From positions 42,045-64,657 of the forward strand of contig MLAK01000764.1 in assembly GCA_001839685.1 (NCBI GenBank): 22,613 nucleotides of DNA, read 5' to 3'. The position numbers and the translations under genes are program-made. Shown piece by piece: positions 1-8,032 of this stretch. The stretch is from Tritrichomonas foetus (taxonomy: Eukaryota; Parabasalia; Tritrichomonadida; Tritrichomonadidae). Under the pieces are notes generated by a model. That model ran no database searches. It was not told where the DNA came from and saw nothing but the letters and a program-made list of their open reading frames with translations. Every line of letters begins with the position of its first letter. The first letter of the stretch is position 1.

Positions 1-1
1 A

Positions 2-97
2 TCAAGTGTTCCAAAACCAACTCAATCAAGTGTTCCAAAACCAACTCAATCAAATGTTCCAAAACCAACTCAATCAAGTGTTCCAAAACCAACACAA
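2..97 (+). repeat. 24-bp coding tandem repeat, four copies
   Basis: Copies lie at 2-25, 26-49, 50-73 and 74-97 with the unit TCAAGTGTTCCAAAACCAAC plus TCAA. Copy 3 has one change (AGT to AAT) and copy 4 has one (ACT to ACA). The array runs off the left edge, so its true length is unknown. The unit length is a multiple of three, so copy number changes keep the frame. Confidence 0.95.
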
Positions 98-1273
98 ACT
101 TCTCATTCAAGTCAAACAATCTCGATTACAACTTCAGGTATATCACCATCAAAAACATCTGAGCCATCGCACCCAATATCTTTGTCAATAACTCAAACTG
201 ACGTTCCAATCACTACCAATGAATTTAATTCATTACAATACTGTATTGGTGACGAAGAAAATTGTGGATTTTATCATATCATTTCCATTGAAGAATTACA
301 AACTGCGATTTTGAACAGTCCACCAGGAAAAATCCAAATTTATGTCGCAATAGAAAATGTAAATTTACCAATTGATATTATCTCACTCAGAAATGACATT
401 TCAATAATTGGTTTTTCGCATCAAAACTCGCAATTTTATCCTCATATCAATTTCTATTCTGACTCTCCAAGTCTCGATATCGATAACTCCTCAATTTATT
501 TTGCCAATTTTGTATTATCTGACTTTGGATTGAACAGTATAAATCTTGGCAATATTACATTTTATCAAGTTGAGATTAAATTTAATGCACTTTTAGATAA
601 TTTTGCTGCTCATTTTCTTTCAGTTGATTTTCAATCATATAAAACTTTCCCCTTGGCAAGTAATTCTAATGTTACAACTTTGTTTATGAATATCACTTCT
701 GATATAAATACTCTAACTTTTATTAATTCAACATCTTTATTAATGACAAAAGAGGAAAACTTAAGTTTGTTAGGCCAAGATGGTGATAGAAATAGTGCAT
801 TTATCACTCAAGATGAATCTAGTTCGTCTGACAATTTATTGATTTATTCTGAATCAAATGAAAAAATATCTTTGAAAGTTGATGATGATAATGTTCCAGA
901 TTCCATTCTAAAATTAACAATTGATTTAAGCAATGCCGAAACAAAAGCTATTGTATTTGTTGGAAATTGGACAACTCTGAGTGATCTAACTGATTCGTTA
1001 AGTGTTATTGTTGGAAATGGTCATCTTGATAAAGAAGGTGATTTTATTCCGGAATTTTCCGAAATTTACCAAGATGATGACGAAAGTGATTCTGGATCAA
1101 CAAAGAAAAAGAAGAAGACAACATATATTATCATCGGAGTTTCAATAGGTGCATTTGTCATCGTTGTGATTATTGTTGTGACATTTGTAGTAGATATTCG
1201 ATCTAAAAGAAAGAAGAGGGAATCTTCATCAGAACCAGATAATAGAGACATAACTGCATCATCTTTAATATGA
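2..1273 (+). CDS. Type I membrane surface protein with Pro/Thr/Ser repeat stalk, 5' partial
   Basis: The frame is open from base 2, so the start lies upstream and 423 residues are visible. Residues 1-32 are four copies of an eight-residue Ser/Val/Pro/Lys/Thr/Gln repeat, followed by about 30 more Ser/Thr/Pro-rich residues; such segments are usually glycosylated stalks. A hydrophobic, Asn-rich region with several N-X-S/T sites follows (about 75-290), rich in short beta-like strands, then an acidic stretch and a run of lysines. Residues about 374-399 form one strong membrane helix, with a basic 24-residue cytoplasmic tail (SKRKK). This layout fits trichomonad surface protein families (BspA-like or Pmp-like), but no leucine-rich repeat is visible in this part and I cannot name the family. 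Role in adhesion or coat formation is inferred. The stop at 1271 lies 30 bases before the initiator-like site of the next gene. Confidence 0.8.
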   Translation, partial: SSVPKPTQSSVPKPTQSNVPKPTQSSVPKPTQTSHSSQTISITTSGISPSKTSEPSHPISLSITQTDVPITTNEFNSLQYCIGDEENCGFYHIISIEELQTAILNSPPGKIQIYVAIENVNLPIDIISLRNDISIIGFSHQNSQFYPHINFYSDSPSLDIDNSSIYFANFVLSDFGLNSINLGNITFYQVEIKFNALLDNFAAHFLSVDFQSYKTFPLASNSNVTTLFMNITSDINTLTFINSTSLLMTKEENLSLLGQDGDRNSAFITQDESSSSDNLLIYSESNEKISLKVDDDNVPDSILKLTIDLSNAETKAIVFVGNWTTLSDLTDSLSVIVGNGHLDKEGDFIPEFSEIYQDDDESDSGSTKKKKKTTYIIIGVSIGAFVIVVIIVVTFVVDIRSKRKKRESSSEPDNRDITASSLI

Positions 1274-1302
1274 AGATGATGAATGAGTAAAATCTCCATG
1301 AT

Positions 1303-1308
1303 TCATTT
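1303..1308 (+). promoter_or_regulatory. Initiator-like motif for the C2-domain gene
   Basis: TCATTT matches the trichomonad initiator core TCAYW. The predicted +1 A at 1305 is 16 bases before the ATG at 1321, which supports the longest start of the C2 gene. Other TCAYW matches (1369, 1420) precede internal in-frame ATGs at 1414 and 1486, so the start is not settled. Confidence 0.4.
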
Positions 1309-1320
1309 TTATATTTATCA

Positions 1321-2253
1321 ATGATAATTCATCAAGATGATAAAATCACATATAAATATCATTTTTTATCATTAACTTTTAAAAGTTCGAATAATCAACT
1401 GTTATTGAATAATATGTTATCACTATACGACCAGATAATACTTCAAAATTTCAATAAACCGCCGTTTAAATTGAAATTTTATTTTATGAAATCCCGTCCA
1501 TCTCAAGTATCTCCATCACTAAAAGAGCGTGAAAATAACCGGCGAGTTATATCTGCAGTAATACAGTCACCAACCTCGCCAGTTTGTGAAATTATTTTAT
1601 CTCCACCCAAGAAAACCAGATGCAAGAATATCTCAACACAAACTGAGAAAAGTTTAGATTTTGATAGCGACGATAACGAAATTGAGGGGAAATTCAATCA
1701 AACCGATTTTTTACAAAACGATAGATTACAAAATAGTGAGGATTCACTTAACAACGAGAATGTTTTAACAGAAGTTGAAGAAGATATACCTGATAATTTA
1801 ATACTAACACCTGAGAAGCGTATAATCCGAATTCATGTTATCGAAGCAAGAATTGATAGCTCAATAATGAATTCTTACGTGAAAATTTATTTCAATAAAA
1901 AAGACAATTTAAAAGATAGAAATGATAATAATAAACTTTCCAACTCCATTCGAAAAAATAATCGGAAGACTCATATTTCGAGTATATGTGAAAGACCAAT
2001 TTGGAATGAAACATTACATTTTCCAATTATTGATCGGCAAAAATCAATTAATCAAATAGATATCGAAATAATTGATGACGATACTAACTCCAAAATTTCA
2101 AAACTGCATTTGAATATGAAAAACTCTTTATTTTCACCAATAGAAAAATGGTTTCAGATGGAAAATCTTTTATTAAGTAGGAAAGGAGGTGGTTTACCTC
2201 TACAAGAACCTCTAATTTTCTTAAGGATTGAAGAGCTGGAATTGTCCATTTAA
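1321..2253 (+). CDS. C2-domain protein
   Basis: 310 residues. Residues about 1-165 are low in recognisable structure and acidic near 110-160. Residues about 166-295 read as a C2 domain, a beta-sandwich that typically binds membrane phospholipids or partner proteins. Visible marks are the strand IRIHVIEAR, then YVKIYF, a WNETLHF strand equivalent to the common NPxWNE motif, a DDD loop and a closing FLRIEELEL strand. An Asn/Lys-rich insert of about 25 residues follows the YVKIYF strand. Loop 1 lacks the usual aspartates of a calcium-binding C2 domain, so calcium binding is doubtful. The first 55 residues look less protein-like; in-frame ATGs at 1414 and 1486 are alternative starts, the latter giving 255 residues. 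No signal peptide or membrane helix, so cytoplasmic or peripheral. TAAA overlaps the stop. Confidence 0.7.
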   Translation: MIIHQDDKITYKYHFLSLTFKSSNNQLLLNNMLSLYDQIILQNFNKPPFKLKFYFMKSRPSQVSPSLKERENNRRVISAVIQSPTSPVCEIILSPPKKTRCKNISTQTEKSLDFDSDDNEIEGKFNQTDFLQNDRLQNSEDSLNNENVLTEVEEDIPDNLILTPEKRIIRIHVIEARIDSSIMNSYVKIYFNKKDNLKDRNDNNKLSNSIRKNNRKTHISSICERPIWNETLHFPIIDRQKSINQIDIEIIDDDTNSKISKLHLNMKNSLFSPIEKWFQMENLLLSRKGGGLPLQEPLIFLRIEELELSI

Positions 2254-2255
2254 AT

Positions 2256-2584
2256 GTCATTAATATAAAGGATGTTAACGTCTAGATGCGAATTGTTATC
2301 CTACAATATGTGATTTTTGTCTTCGAAAGAAGTTGATGCTTATGATTATTCCTTTATAGTTTATGCAATCTTAAATAATTTTTCACCTACCATTCCAGGA
2401 CGAAGTGTTTTTCAAATATGGGGTAATATTGACAAAGGTCAACGACCAAACATTTCGAAGATGAAAATTCAATTTTCTTTCTATTCTTTGATAAAATTCA
2501 CCACAAGAACGTCCAACATTTGAACAAATTGTTGAATATTTATTTTTTGAACTCGATATAAGAAAACAATTAGTTCTAATTTAA
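2256..2584 (+). pseudogene. Decayed TKL-type protein kinase fragment
   Basis: Pieces of a kinase C-lobe lie in order but in different frames. Bases 2256-2281 read VINIKDVNV, matching the catalytic loop HRDxKxxNV with the His-Arg-Asp already lost. Bases 2282-2320 in another frame read LDANCYPTICDFCLR, matching subdomain VII with DFG changed to DFC. Bases 2317-2497 read KEVDAYDYSF and GQRPNI, matching subdomains IX and X-XI. Bases 2498-2584 in a third frame read SPQERPTFEQIVEYL, the closing motif of tyrosine-kinase-like kinases. The N-lobe is missing, the catalytic residues are altered and about seven residues before the last motif are deleted, so it cannot encode an active kinase. It begins three bases after the C2 stop codon. 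Confidence 0.75.
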
Positions 2585-2667
2585 TATCAACTTCAACAAC
2601 ATCAAAACTTTAAATCAGTCTCATTATCAAACGGAAAATCAAGCGCTTTCAAACATCCTCCATAATA

Positions 2668-2917
2668 ATCCAATAAAAAACTAAATAACGACCGTAGGAC
2701 TAGTCCTTATAATTCACTGTATATTAATAAAATTCTAAACATTGGAAATTATGAGGGGGGATCAACAAAAAACTCATCAAAACATTCTTCTACTAATTCA
2801 TTACTCAATTCCGCAACCAATATATTACCAAATGATAATACACATATTTCATCTAATAATTGTATTTATGATGATCCACGCCCAAATTCGAGTGATCGTG
2901 AAAGGAAAAAGAAATGA
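2668..2917 (+). pseudogene. Ser/Asn-rich open stretch, probably relic
   Basis: One frame is open for about 80 codons and ends in DRERKKK and a stop near 2917. It is rich in Ser, Asn and Thr and has a coding look, but has no ATG near its start. It follows the kinase relic on the same strand and could be the decayed low-complexity tail of the same gene. This link is an inference; no family is recognised. Confidence 0.35.
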
Positions 2918-3038
2918 GATCATAGCATATGTCTCAGCTGGGTTTCTTCCACAACCAAAAATTAATGTTCCTTTAAAAATCCGATGATAATTTTTTTCCA
3001 CCTGTTGAAATTGGTATAAATAACATATTAAAACGATT

Positions 3039-3314
3039 ATGGCAAGTGATTACGTTTCTTATGATTTTGAAATAAAGATACCAGCGAAGTGCCTCCACAC
3101 AACTCCTCATTTCTCATATCATGGAAACAGCACTGATATGGCAGATTCTGACTATTCTGATTATGAAAAGTCGTGATTCGGATTCTTATTCGAAATCGGA
3201 TTCAGAAAACTCGAAATCTGACAAAAAAGTGAAAAAGCTGATGAAAAAGATAGAAAAAAAGAAAAATATAAGTATCCATCAAGCTCAAATCCGTTAGATG
3301 ACTCTGATTCTTAA
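3039..3314 (+). pseudogene. Frameshifted Ser/Asp/Lys-rich ORF
   Basis: From ATG 3039 a frame runs 45 codons to a TGA at 3174. The same charged composition continues in the +1 frame (from 3172, Ser/Asp repeats) and then returns to the first frame after an A-run near 3221, ending in PLDDSDS and TAA at 3312. Joined, it would be about 90 residues with an acidic and lysine-rich tail. Two offsetting indels explain the pattern; either this is a decayed gene end, or the A-rich sequence has assembly errors. It may be the last part of the kinase-linked relic. Confidence 0.4.
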
Positions 3315-3620
3315 ATTAGGATTAATTATCTTTGATAGTCACTCATAATAAAAACTATTATTTTTTTAAAATAAACAAATGTGTTTTTCGTAGTATTAAT
3401 TAGTAGACTATCCAATAGTAAAAAAATAATGAGTGATTTATATTGGTCAATATTCAAATGGTCAAAAAATTGAATGATATTGGCAAACATAAATTATTTT
3501 TCTAGAAAATGAAAGGGACTTTGGATTTTTTTGACATGCGAATCTCAATTTTTCTGCCATTGATTCAAAAATTACTATTTTTGTCATGTTTTGAAATTTC
3601 TATAATCAATAGTCACCATT
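3315..3620. other. AT-rich spacer before the subtilisin gene
   Basis: No coding frame stands out. There are two short nested inverted repeats: TCACTCAT at 3339-3346 with ATGAGTGA at 3429-3436, and GATAGTC at 3334-3340 with GACTATC at 3406-3412. They are short and may be chance in AT-rich DNA. The rest presumably holds the upstream region of the protease gene. Confidence 0.5.
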
Positions 3621-3630
3621 TCACTTCATT
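3621..3630 (+). promoter_or_regulatory. Extended initiator-like motif of the subtilisin gene
   Basis: TCACTTCATT holds two overlapping TCAYW cores (+1 A at 3623 or 3628), 26 or 21 bases before the ATG at 3649. The same ten bases occur upstream of the gene at 17167. Confidence 0.5.
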
Positions 3631-3648
3631 TTTTTATTGATTCACATA

Positions 3649-6648
3649 ATGCTGTTCTTTTTTTTTTCTTTATTAGCAAAAGCGAAAATATTTCATACAG
3701 GAACAGCTTTTCATCAAACTATTACTTTTAATAAACATAAAGAAATGAAGAAGTTAAAAGAAATTTCATCATCATTTGAAGGATGGTATTATGTTTATGT
3801 TGATTCAAAAGAACCATTAAAATATTTGCAGACGAAATATTCGATTGAAGCATCAAATGATCACAAAATCACATCGCGAACATTTTTATTATATCTTAAT
3901 TCACATGAACTTTCACGACTTTCAAAAGATTCATTGATTGAACTTCGTTCACTTGAACAAACAGAAAAATATATTCGAAAATCGACAACTCATTCTTCCA
4001 ATCGTCTTAAACCTGAAAAACTCATTAAACACAAATTAGCCAAAACCAATCAAAGAACAATGAATAAAACAATTAAATACTTCGTTTTCATTTCTGAAAA
4101 AAATTCATTACCAACTTCCAAGTATTATCAAGTTGAATCAAAGTTAATGAAAAATTGCTATTTGATCTCAATTATGAATGAAGACGGATCAGAGGAGAAA
4201 ACAAAAGAAGAATTATCTTCATTACCATATGTTCAAATGTTTTCTCAATGCGACGAATTGCATCTCAAAAACATTTTTGGAACAGGATTCACTCAAAAGA
4301 ACACACGAAAACCAAAACTACTACCTGATACCAAACAAGAATATTTTGAACGTTATATCAATGATCAAGGTATCACAGGTAAAGGTGAAGTTGTTACAGT
4401 TGTTGATACTTTGATTGATATCAATCATGATATGTTTTATGATCCTAATGTTAGTATTCAATTCGATGATGTAAATATAGACCATCGTAAAATCATATAT
4501 TATGATTGTAAATCAATTGATGAATATCAATCTATGATTGGGATCAGAGAACATGGTACACATGTAGCTGGTATCATTGCTGGACAAAGTATTTGTGATA
4601 ATTCATACTTACAAGCAAATAATGGTATTGCACCTGATGCTAAATTAATATATATCTCCGATCAGGGAATACATAAACAAAATCTCATTACTCAAAGTAT
4701 TATAATGAATAGTTTAAATTCTTCAATATCATCAAACAGCTGGGGGTCAATTGATTATTATCCGATATTTAATTGGATTTATGGTAATTCATATCAATAT
4801 AATGATTTGATTTTCATAATGGCAGGTGGTAATGAAAGACAAATATTAGACGAAAATTGCGAATATTTTTCAATTAATGATCCAGGAGGTAATAAAAATG
4901 TATTAGCAGTTGGTGCTATTGATTCTCTTACATATACCATAAATAAAGTCATCATGAAAGATATGGATCGAGAATTACCATCAATTAATCTTCAATTTTT
5001 AGAAGAGCATTATCCAAAAGGTACATTAGATTTGCTAAAACTTGATCGAGAAGATTTATTCATTAACCAAAATGTATTACTTACAGAAGATGCCGATGTT
5101 GCATGCTCAATTTTGTATATTCCTGAGCGGTATATCGTCATTTATTATGGGAAAACTGAATTAAAATGTCATAAATATAACGGTTATATTTTCACAACAT
5201 CTGATGAAAGAGTTATTCATTATAGTGAATCAAATAAAAGGATTTATTTATGGACTGAAAGATATTTAAATCAAAGTGTTGAATATATTGATGCAGATTA
5301 TTCATCAGTAGGACCAGGATATAAAGGAATAATCAAACCTGATGTTGTTAGTCCAGGAACAAATATTATTAGTGCATTGTCAAGTGAAAATAGTTTTGAT
5401 TTTTATGGATGCCCAGATGATGGCTTTCTACATGTAACGTCAGGTACAAGTATGGCAACACCAAATGTTGCAGGTGCAACAGCATTAATTAATCAATATT
5501 TTAAAGAAAAAAGAAATCTTCAGTTAAATGGAGCAGATTTACGTGCTTTAATAATTGCATCAGCTTCAAGACCAGATGAAAGGAAAGAACCGGATATGTT
5601 TATTGGTCATGGAATTGTTGATTTATCTACAATTTTAAATTTTGATAAATCATTTGGAGTTGGAATTACACAAAAAGATAGTTATATTGAAAATTCGAAT
5701 CACGTTATGACGAAAATCAATGTTAAAAATAATGAAACCGAATTTCGAATTGTTTTATCATATTTTGATATAGAATTAAATATTGAATCAATGATTCCAA
5801 TTATGAATGATTTAGATTTAGTTGTCATTTCACCTAGTGGGAAACGATATTTAGGGGATCATCGAACCGATGAAGATTCAGAACATTTTTCAACGAATGA
5901 AAAAGTTATTATTTCGAAAAAAGAACTTGAAATTGGTGAATATGAAATTCATGTTTATTCAAATATTGATGAAGTACAAAAATTTTCGATTGTTTCAGTT
6001 GGTCCCATTGATGATCAACTTTTAACATTTCAAGAAACACTAGAATGTGGATGTGATCAATGTACGAAACATGGTAAATGCAAATGTGATTCATTACATG
6101 TTGGTAATCATTGTCAAACAGAAATTATTGAAATGACAGATTCAGAATCAAAAATTCAAATTCTTCATAATTCAATCAAGCGAATTTACTTAAATTTCAA
6201 AACAATTGATAGTATCACTATTAAACGTCCTGATTCATATAAAGGATTCTATTCAAACGTTTGGTTAGGAAGAAAATGTCATTCAGCATTGAGTGATTAT
6301 GAAACATATCTTGGGTTAGATAATTTAGCAACAAATATTACTCTTGAATCTAATGAGTCACTTTGTATAGCCATTTTTAACAATCATTTCAATGATCAAG
6401 AATATATTATTCAAGTTATTGGAGAAAATATTGATATTGAAACAAATTCATCATCAATAACATCAAATCAATCTGATGAAAATGAAAATGAAAAAGATAA
6501 AGAAATCAAAAAATTACGTTTAGGAATAATTTTAACTGGAACTATTTTAGGTGTGATAATTATTCTTTTAGTTGTATTATTCATAGTGATATTTATTATT
6601 CGTCAAAAACGTGATTCTGGAACAACTCAACAAGGATATCAACCATAA
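3649..6648 (+). CDS. Membrane-anchored subtilisin-like serine protease (S8) with EGF-like module
   Basis: 999 residues from ATG 3649; this start gives a clean signal peptide (MLFFFFSLLAKA). A pro-region of about 215 residues precedes the catalytic domain. The triad is visible: D253 in VVDTLID, H302 in HGTHVAG and S601 in GTSMATP, with the oxyanion Asn N363 in NSWGS. About 237 residues separate N363 and S601, far more than in plain subtilisins, which points to an inserted domain of the PA type. After the protease there is a beta-rich region (about 670-790), a Cys-rich EGF-like module (about 801-823), another beta-rich segment and one membrane helix (about 958-984) with a short tail RQKRDSG. 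It should cleave proteins at the cell surface or in a secretory compartment; related trichomonad subtilases are surface proteases. TAAA overlaps the stop. No broken catalytic residue is seen. Confidence 0.92.
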   Translation: MLFFFFSLLAKAKIFHTGTAFHQTITFNKHKEMKKLKEISSSFEGWYYVYVDSKEPLKYLQTKYSIEASNDHKITSRTFLLYLNSHELSRLSKDSLIELRSLEQTEKYIRKSTTHSSNRLKPEKLIKHKLAKTNQRTMNKTIKYFVFISEKNSLPTSKYYQVESKLMKNCYLISIMNEDGSEEKTKEELSSLPYVQMFSQCDELHLKNIFGTGFTQKNTRKPKLLPDTKQEYFERYINDQGITGKGEVVTVVDTLIDINHDMFYDPNVSIQFDDVNIDHRKIIYYDCKSIDEYQSMIGIREHGTHVAGIIAGQSICDNSYLQANNGIAPDAKLIYISDQGIHKQNLITQSIIMNSLNSSISSNSWGSIDYYPIFNWIYGNSYQYNDLIFIMAGGNERQILDENCEYFSINDPGGNKNVLAVGAIDSLTYTINKVIMKDMDRELPSINLQFLEEHYPKGTLDLLKLDREDLFINQNVLLTEDADVACSILYIPERYIVIYYGKTELKCHKYNGYIFTTSDERVIHYSESNKRIYLWTERYLNQSVEYIDADYSSVGPGYKGIIKPDVVSPGTNIISALSSENSFDFYGCPDDGFLHVTSGTSMATPNVAGATALINQYFKEKRNLQLNGADLRALIIASASRPDERKEPDMFIGHGIVDLSTILNFDKSFGVGITQKDSYIENSNHVMTKINVKNNETEFRIVLSYFDIELNIESMIPIMNDLDLVVISPSGKRYLGDHRTDEDSEHFSTNEKVIISKKELEIGEYEIHVYSNIDEVQKFSIVSVGPIDDQLLTFQETLECGCDQCTKHGKCKCDSLHVGNHCQTEIIEMTDSESKIQILHNSIKRIYLNFKTIDSITIKRPDSYKGFYSNVWLGRKCHSALSDYETYLGLDNLATNITLESNESLCIAIFNNHFNDQEYIIQVIGENIDIETNSSSITSNQSDENENEKDKEIKKLRLGIILTGTILGVIIILLVVLFIVIFIIRQKRDSGTTQQGYQP

Positions 6649-6759
6649 AACTACAAAGGGAAAACCAAAATCACCGATAAATATTAATAACTAAAATGTC
6701 AAACGCATATCAAAATAATTCATTCCTTGTTTTTATTTTTCATTGTAATTTTTGGTTGG
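6649..6759. other. 3' spacer of the subtilisin gene
   Basis: AT-rich sequence directly after the stop, with TAAA at the stop codon acting as the likely polyadenylation signal. Nothing else is seen before the inverted-repeat element begins. Confidence 0.5.
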
Positions 6760-6761
6760 TA

Positions 6762-6783
6762 TAGATGTATACAAACTAACTAG
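6762..6783 (+). repeat. Left inverted-repeat arm of the putative transposon
   Basis: Starts TAGATGTATACAAACTAAC and pairs with 7829-7850. Preceded by TA at 6760-6761. Confidence 0.6.
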
Positions 6784-7131
6784 CTCTAGATGTAGAAGAC
6801 TATTGAGAGATCTAAATGAATAATTGTTGATATTATTGTCATCTAAATATTATTTAATTGTAATCCTATTAATAATATATAAATATTATAATTTAAAAAT
6901 CAAGATACAGAGAAAACCAAATCCAAAAAAAAATTGTGAGAAAAAAATAAACCCCACAGAAATTNATTGAGATAAAAAGTGATTTTATAGCATTAATATC
7001 TTGATTATTTCTTATCATAAATCGTGCTTTTTATTATCATATGACCCTCCATCGAAAATTATAATGTTTTCCAAAATACAAAAATGAAGTATAAAAAAAA
7101 TATTAATAATTTTGATATAAATAAAAAAAAT

Positions 7132-7778
7132 TTAGGCATCAATGAGAAGATTACGAATGTTTTGCCATCTAAATGGCGAGTCATCAGAAAATTCACTTGG
7201 CATCGAGTCTGGAAAAAAACATATTGGATTCCATTTTTCTTGATTTGGTCTTTCAATCGTTGTATCTGTATCCCTGCTTGAGAATGTGCTGTTGAGGACT
7301 GCCAGTCTATTTTCTTCATATACTAAAATTTTATGACAGAAAAGATTTCAATACATTCATATTTGTCAAATGGAAATTGAATTAATTCAACATCACTGAG
7401 TTAAAACTATCAAAATTTTCGCGATTTTTAATTAAAAATCGATAGAAGAAGTGTAAATAGAATTATGGGAAGCAGTATTATAATCTTTGTGATTCTTGGA
7501 AAAAAAGCTTCTCACAATTTTTTTTTAGGCTTTCTCCAAAATCGCTCTTTTTTCGGTTTAATTGTTGCAAAATTTCAAAACTATGAATAAATATGGCTCA
7601 TAACTATAAAAAATAGATTTAACAATTGACTGAAAGCTGTTCACCCGAAAACTGAAACAATAGCTTCTTCAGAATCATTTTCGAAATATTTTTGAATTCG
7701 GCCATTTGCGAAGTTTGCGATAAGGGAAATTTTCGTCATTCTTTTAGCTATTTGGGTTTTGATTTTTGACTGATGGTA
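7132..7778 (-). pseudogene. Decayed minus-strand coding relic, unidentified
   Basis: Protein-like segments lie in order on the minus strand but in different frames. Bases 7778-7644 are open for 45 codons (contains KRMTKISLIANFANG and ENDSEEAIVSVFG) and end at a stop at 7641-7643. Further pieces follow near 7470-7395 (FLIKNRENFDSFNSV) and 7397-7326 (DVELIQFPFDKYECIEIFSV), and a final frame from about 7347 to the stop at 7132 (contains ERPNQEKWNPICFFPDSMPS). Several stops and frame changes make it non-functional. The amino acid use is unlike translated AT-rich noise, but I recognise no family. It lies wholly inside the inverted-repeat element. Confidence 0.45.
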
Positions 7779-7828
7779 TTAAGTAATACTGATGATAAGG
7801 ATCATTTTAGTGATTTCGTACGTTAAGA

Positions 7829-7850
7829 CTATTTGGTTTGTATACATCTG
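7829..7850 (-). repeat. Right inverted-repeat arm of the putative transposon
   Basis: On the minus strand it starts CAGATGTATACAAACCAAA and matches 6762-6783 with three differences. TA follows at 7851-7852. Confidence 0.6.
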
Positions 7851-8010
7851 TAGTGGTCTCATTTTTTATATTATTTTGTTAGATCTGATAAATTGTGCAA
7901 ATAATCATTTAAAATATTTTGAAATAATTATTCTGGGTTCATAATAATTGAATGGTATAAAATCAAAATATTTGAATGCATCATTCAAAACATTCGTCAC
8001 TGAAATACGG

Positions 8011-8015
8011 TCACA
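8011..8015 (+). promoter_or_regulatory. Initiator-like motif of the cyclase gene
   Basis: TCACA fits the TCAYW core, with +1 A at 8013, 20 bases before the ATG at 8033. Two more matches (7981, 7997) lie further upstream, so the choice is tentative. Confidence 0.35.
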
Positions 8016-8032
8016 GAAATTAGAAATTCATC

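Larger units (their letters stand above)
6760..7852. mobile_element. Putative degenerate DNA transposon bounded by inverted repeats and TA
   Basis: The two ends are imperfect inverted repeats. The left arm (6762-6783, starting TAGATGTATACAAAC) matches the reverse complement of the right arm (7829-7850, starting CAGATGTATACAAAC) with three mismatches over about 22 bases. Each arm is preceded on its outer side by TA (6760-6761 and 7851-7852), as expected for the Tc1/mariner type of target duplication. The length of about 1.09 kb is also in that range. Inside, the minus strand carries a decayed coding relic (7132-7778). I do not see a DDE/D transposase signature in it, so this could also be a non-autonomous element that captured a gene piece. 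The element ends 180 bases before the cyclase ATG. Confidence 0.5.

Noticed and set aside
1..97. CRISPR-like array
   Set aside because: The 24-bp units are contiguous without spacers and lie in a coding frame; this is a protein repeat in a eukaryotic gene.
1066..1299. Minus-strand ORF with a long Phe run
   Set aside because: It is the mirror of the Lys run and membrane segment of the surface protein gene.
3637..3648. Longer N-terminus of the subtilisin gene
   Set aside because: It would need a TTG start; ATG 3649 gives a proper signal peptide and a suitable leader length.
7084..7281. Plus-strand ORF of 65 codons with several Trp
   Set aside because: It is opposite the more protein-like minus-strand relic and has no supporting signal of its own.
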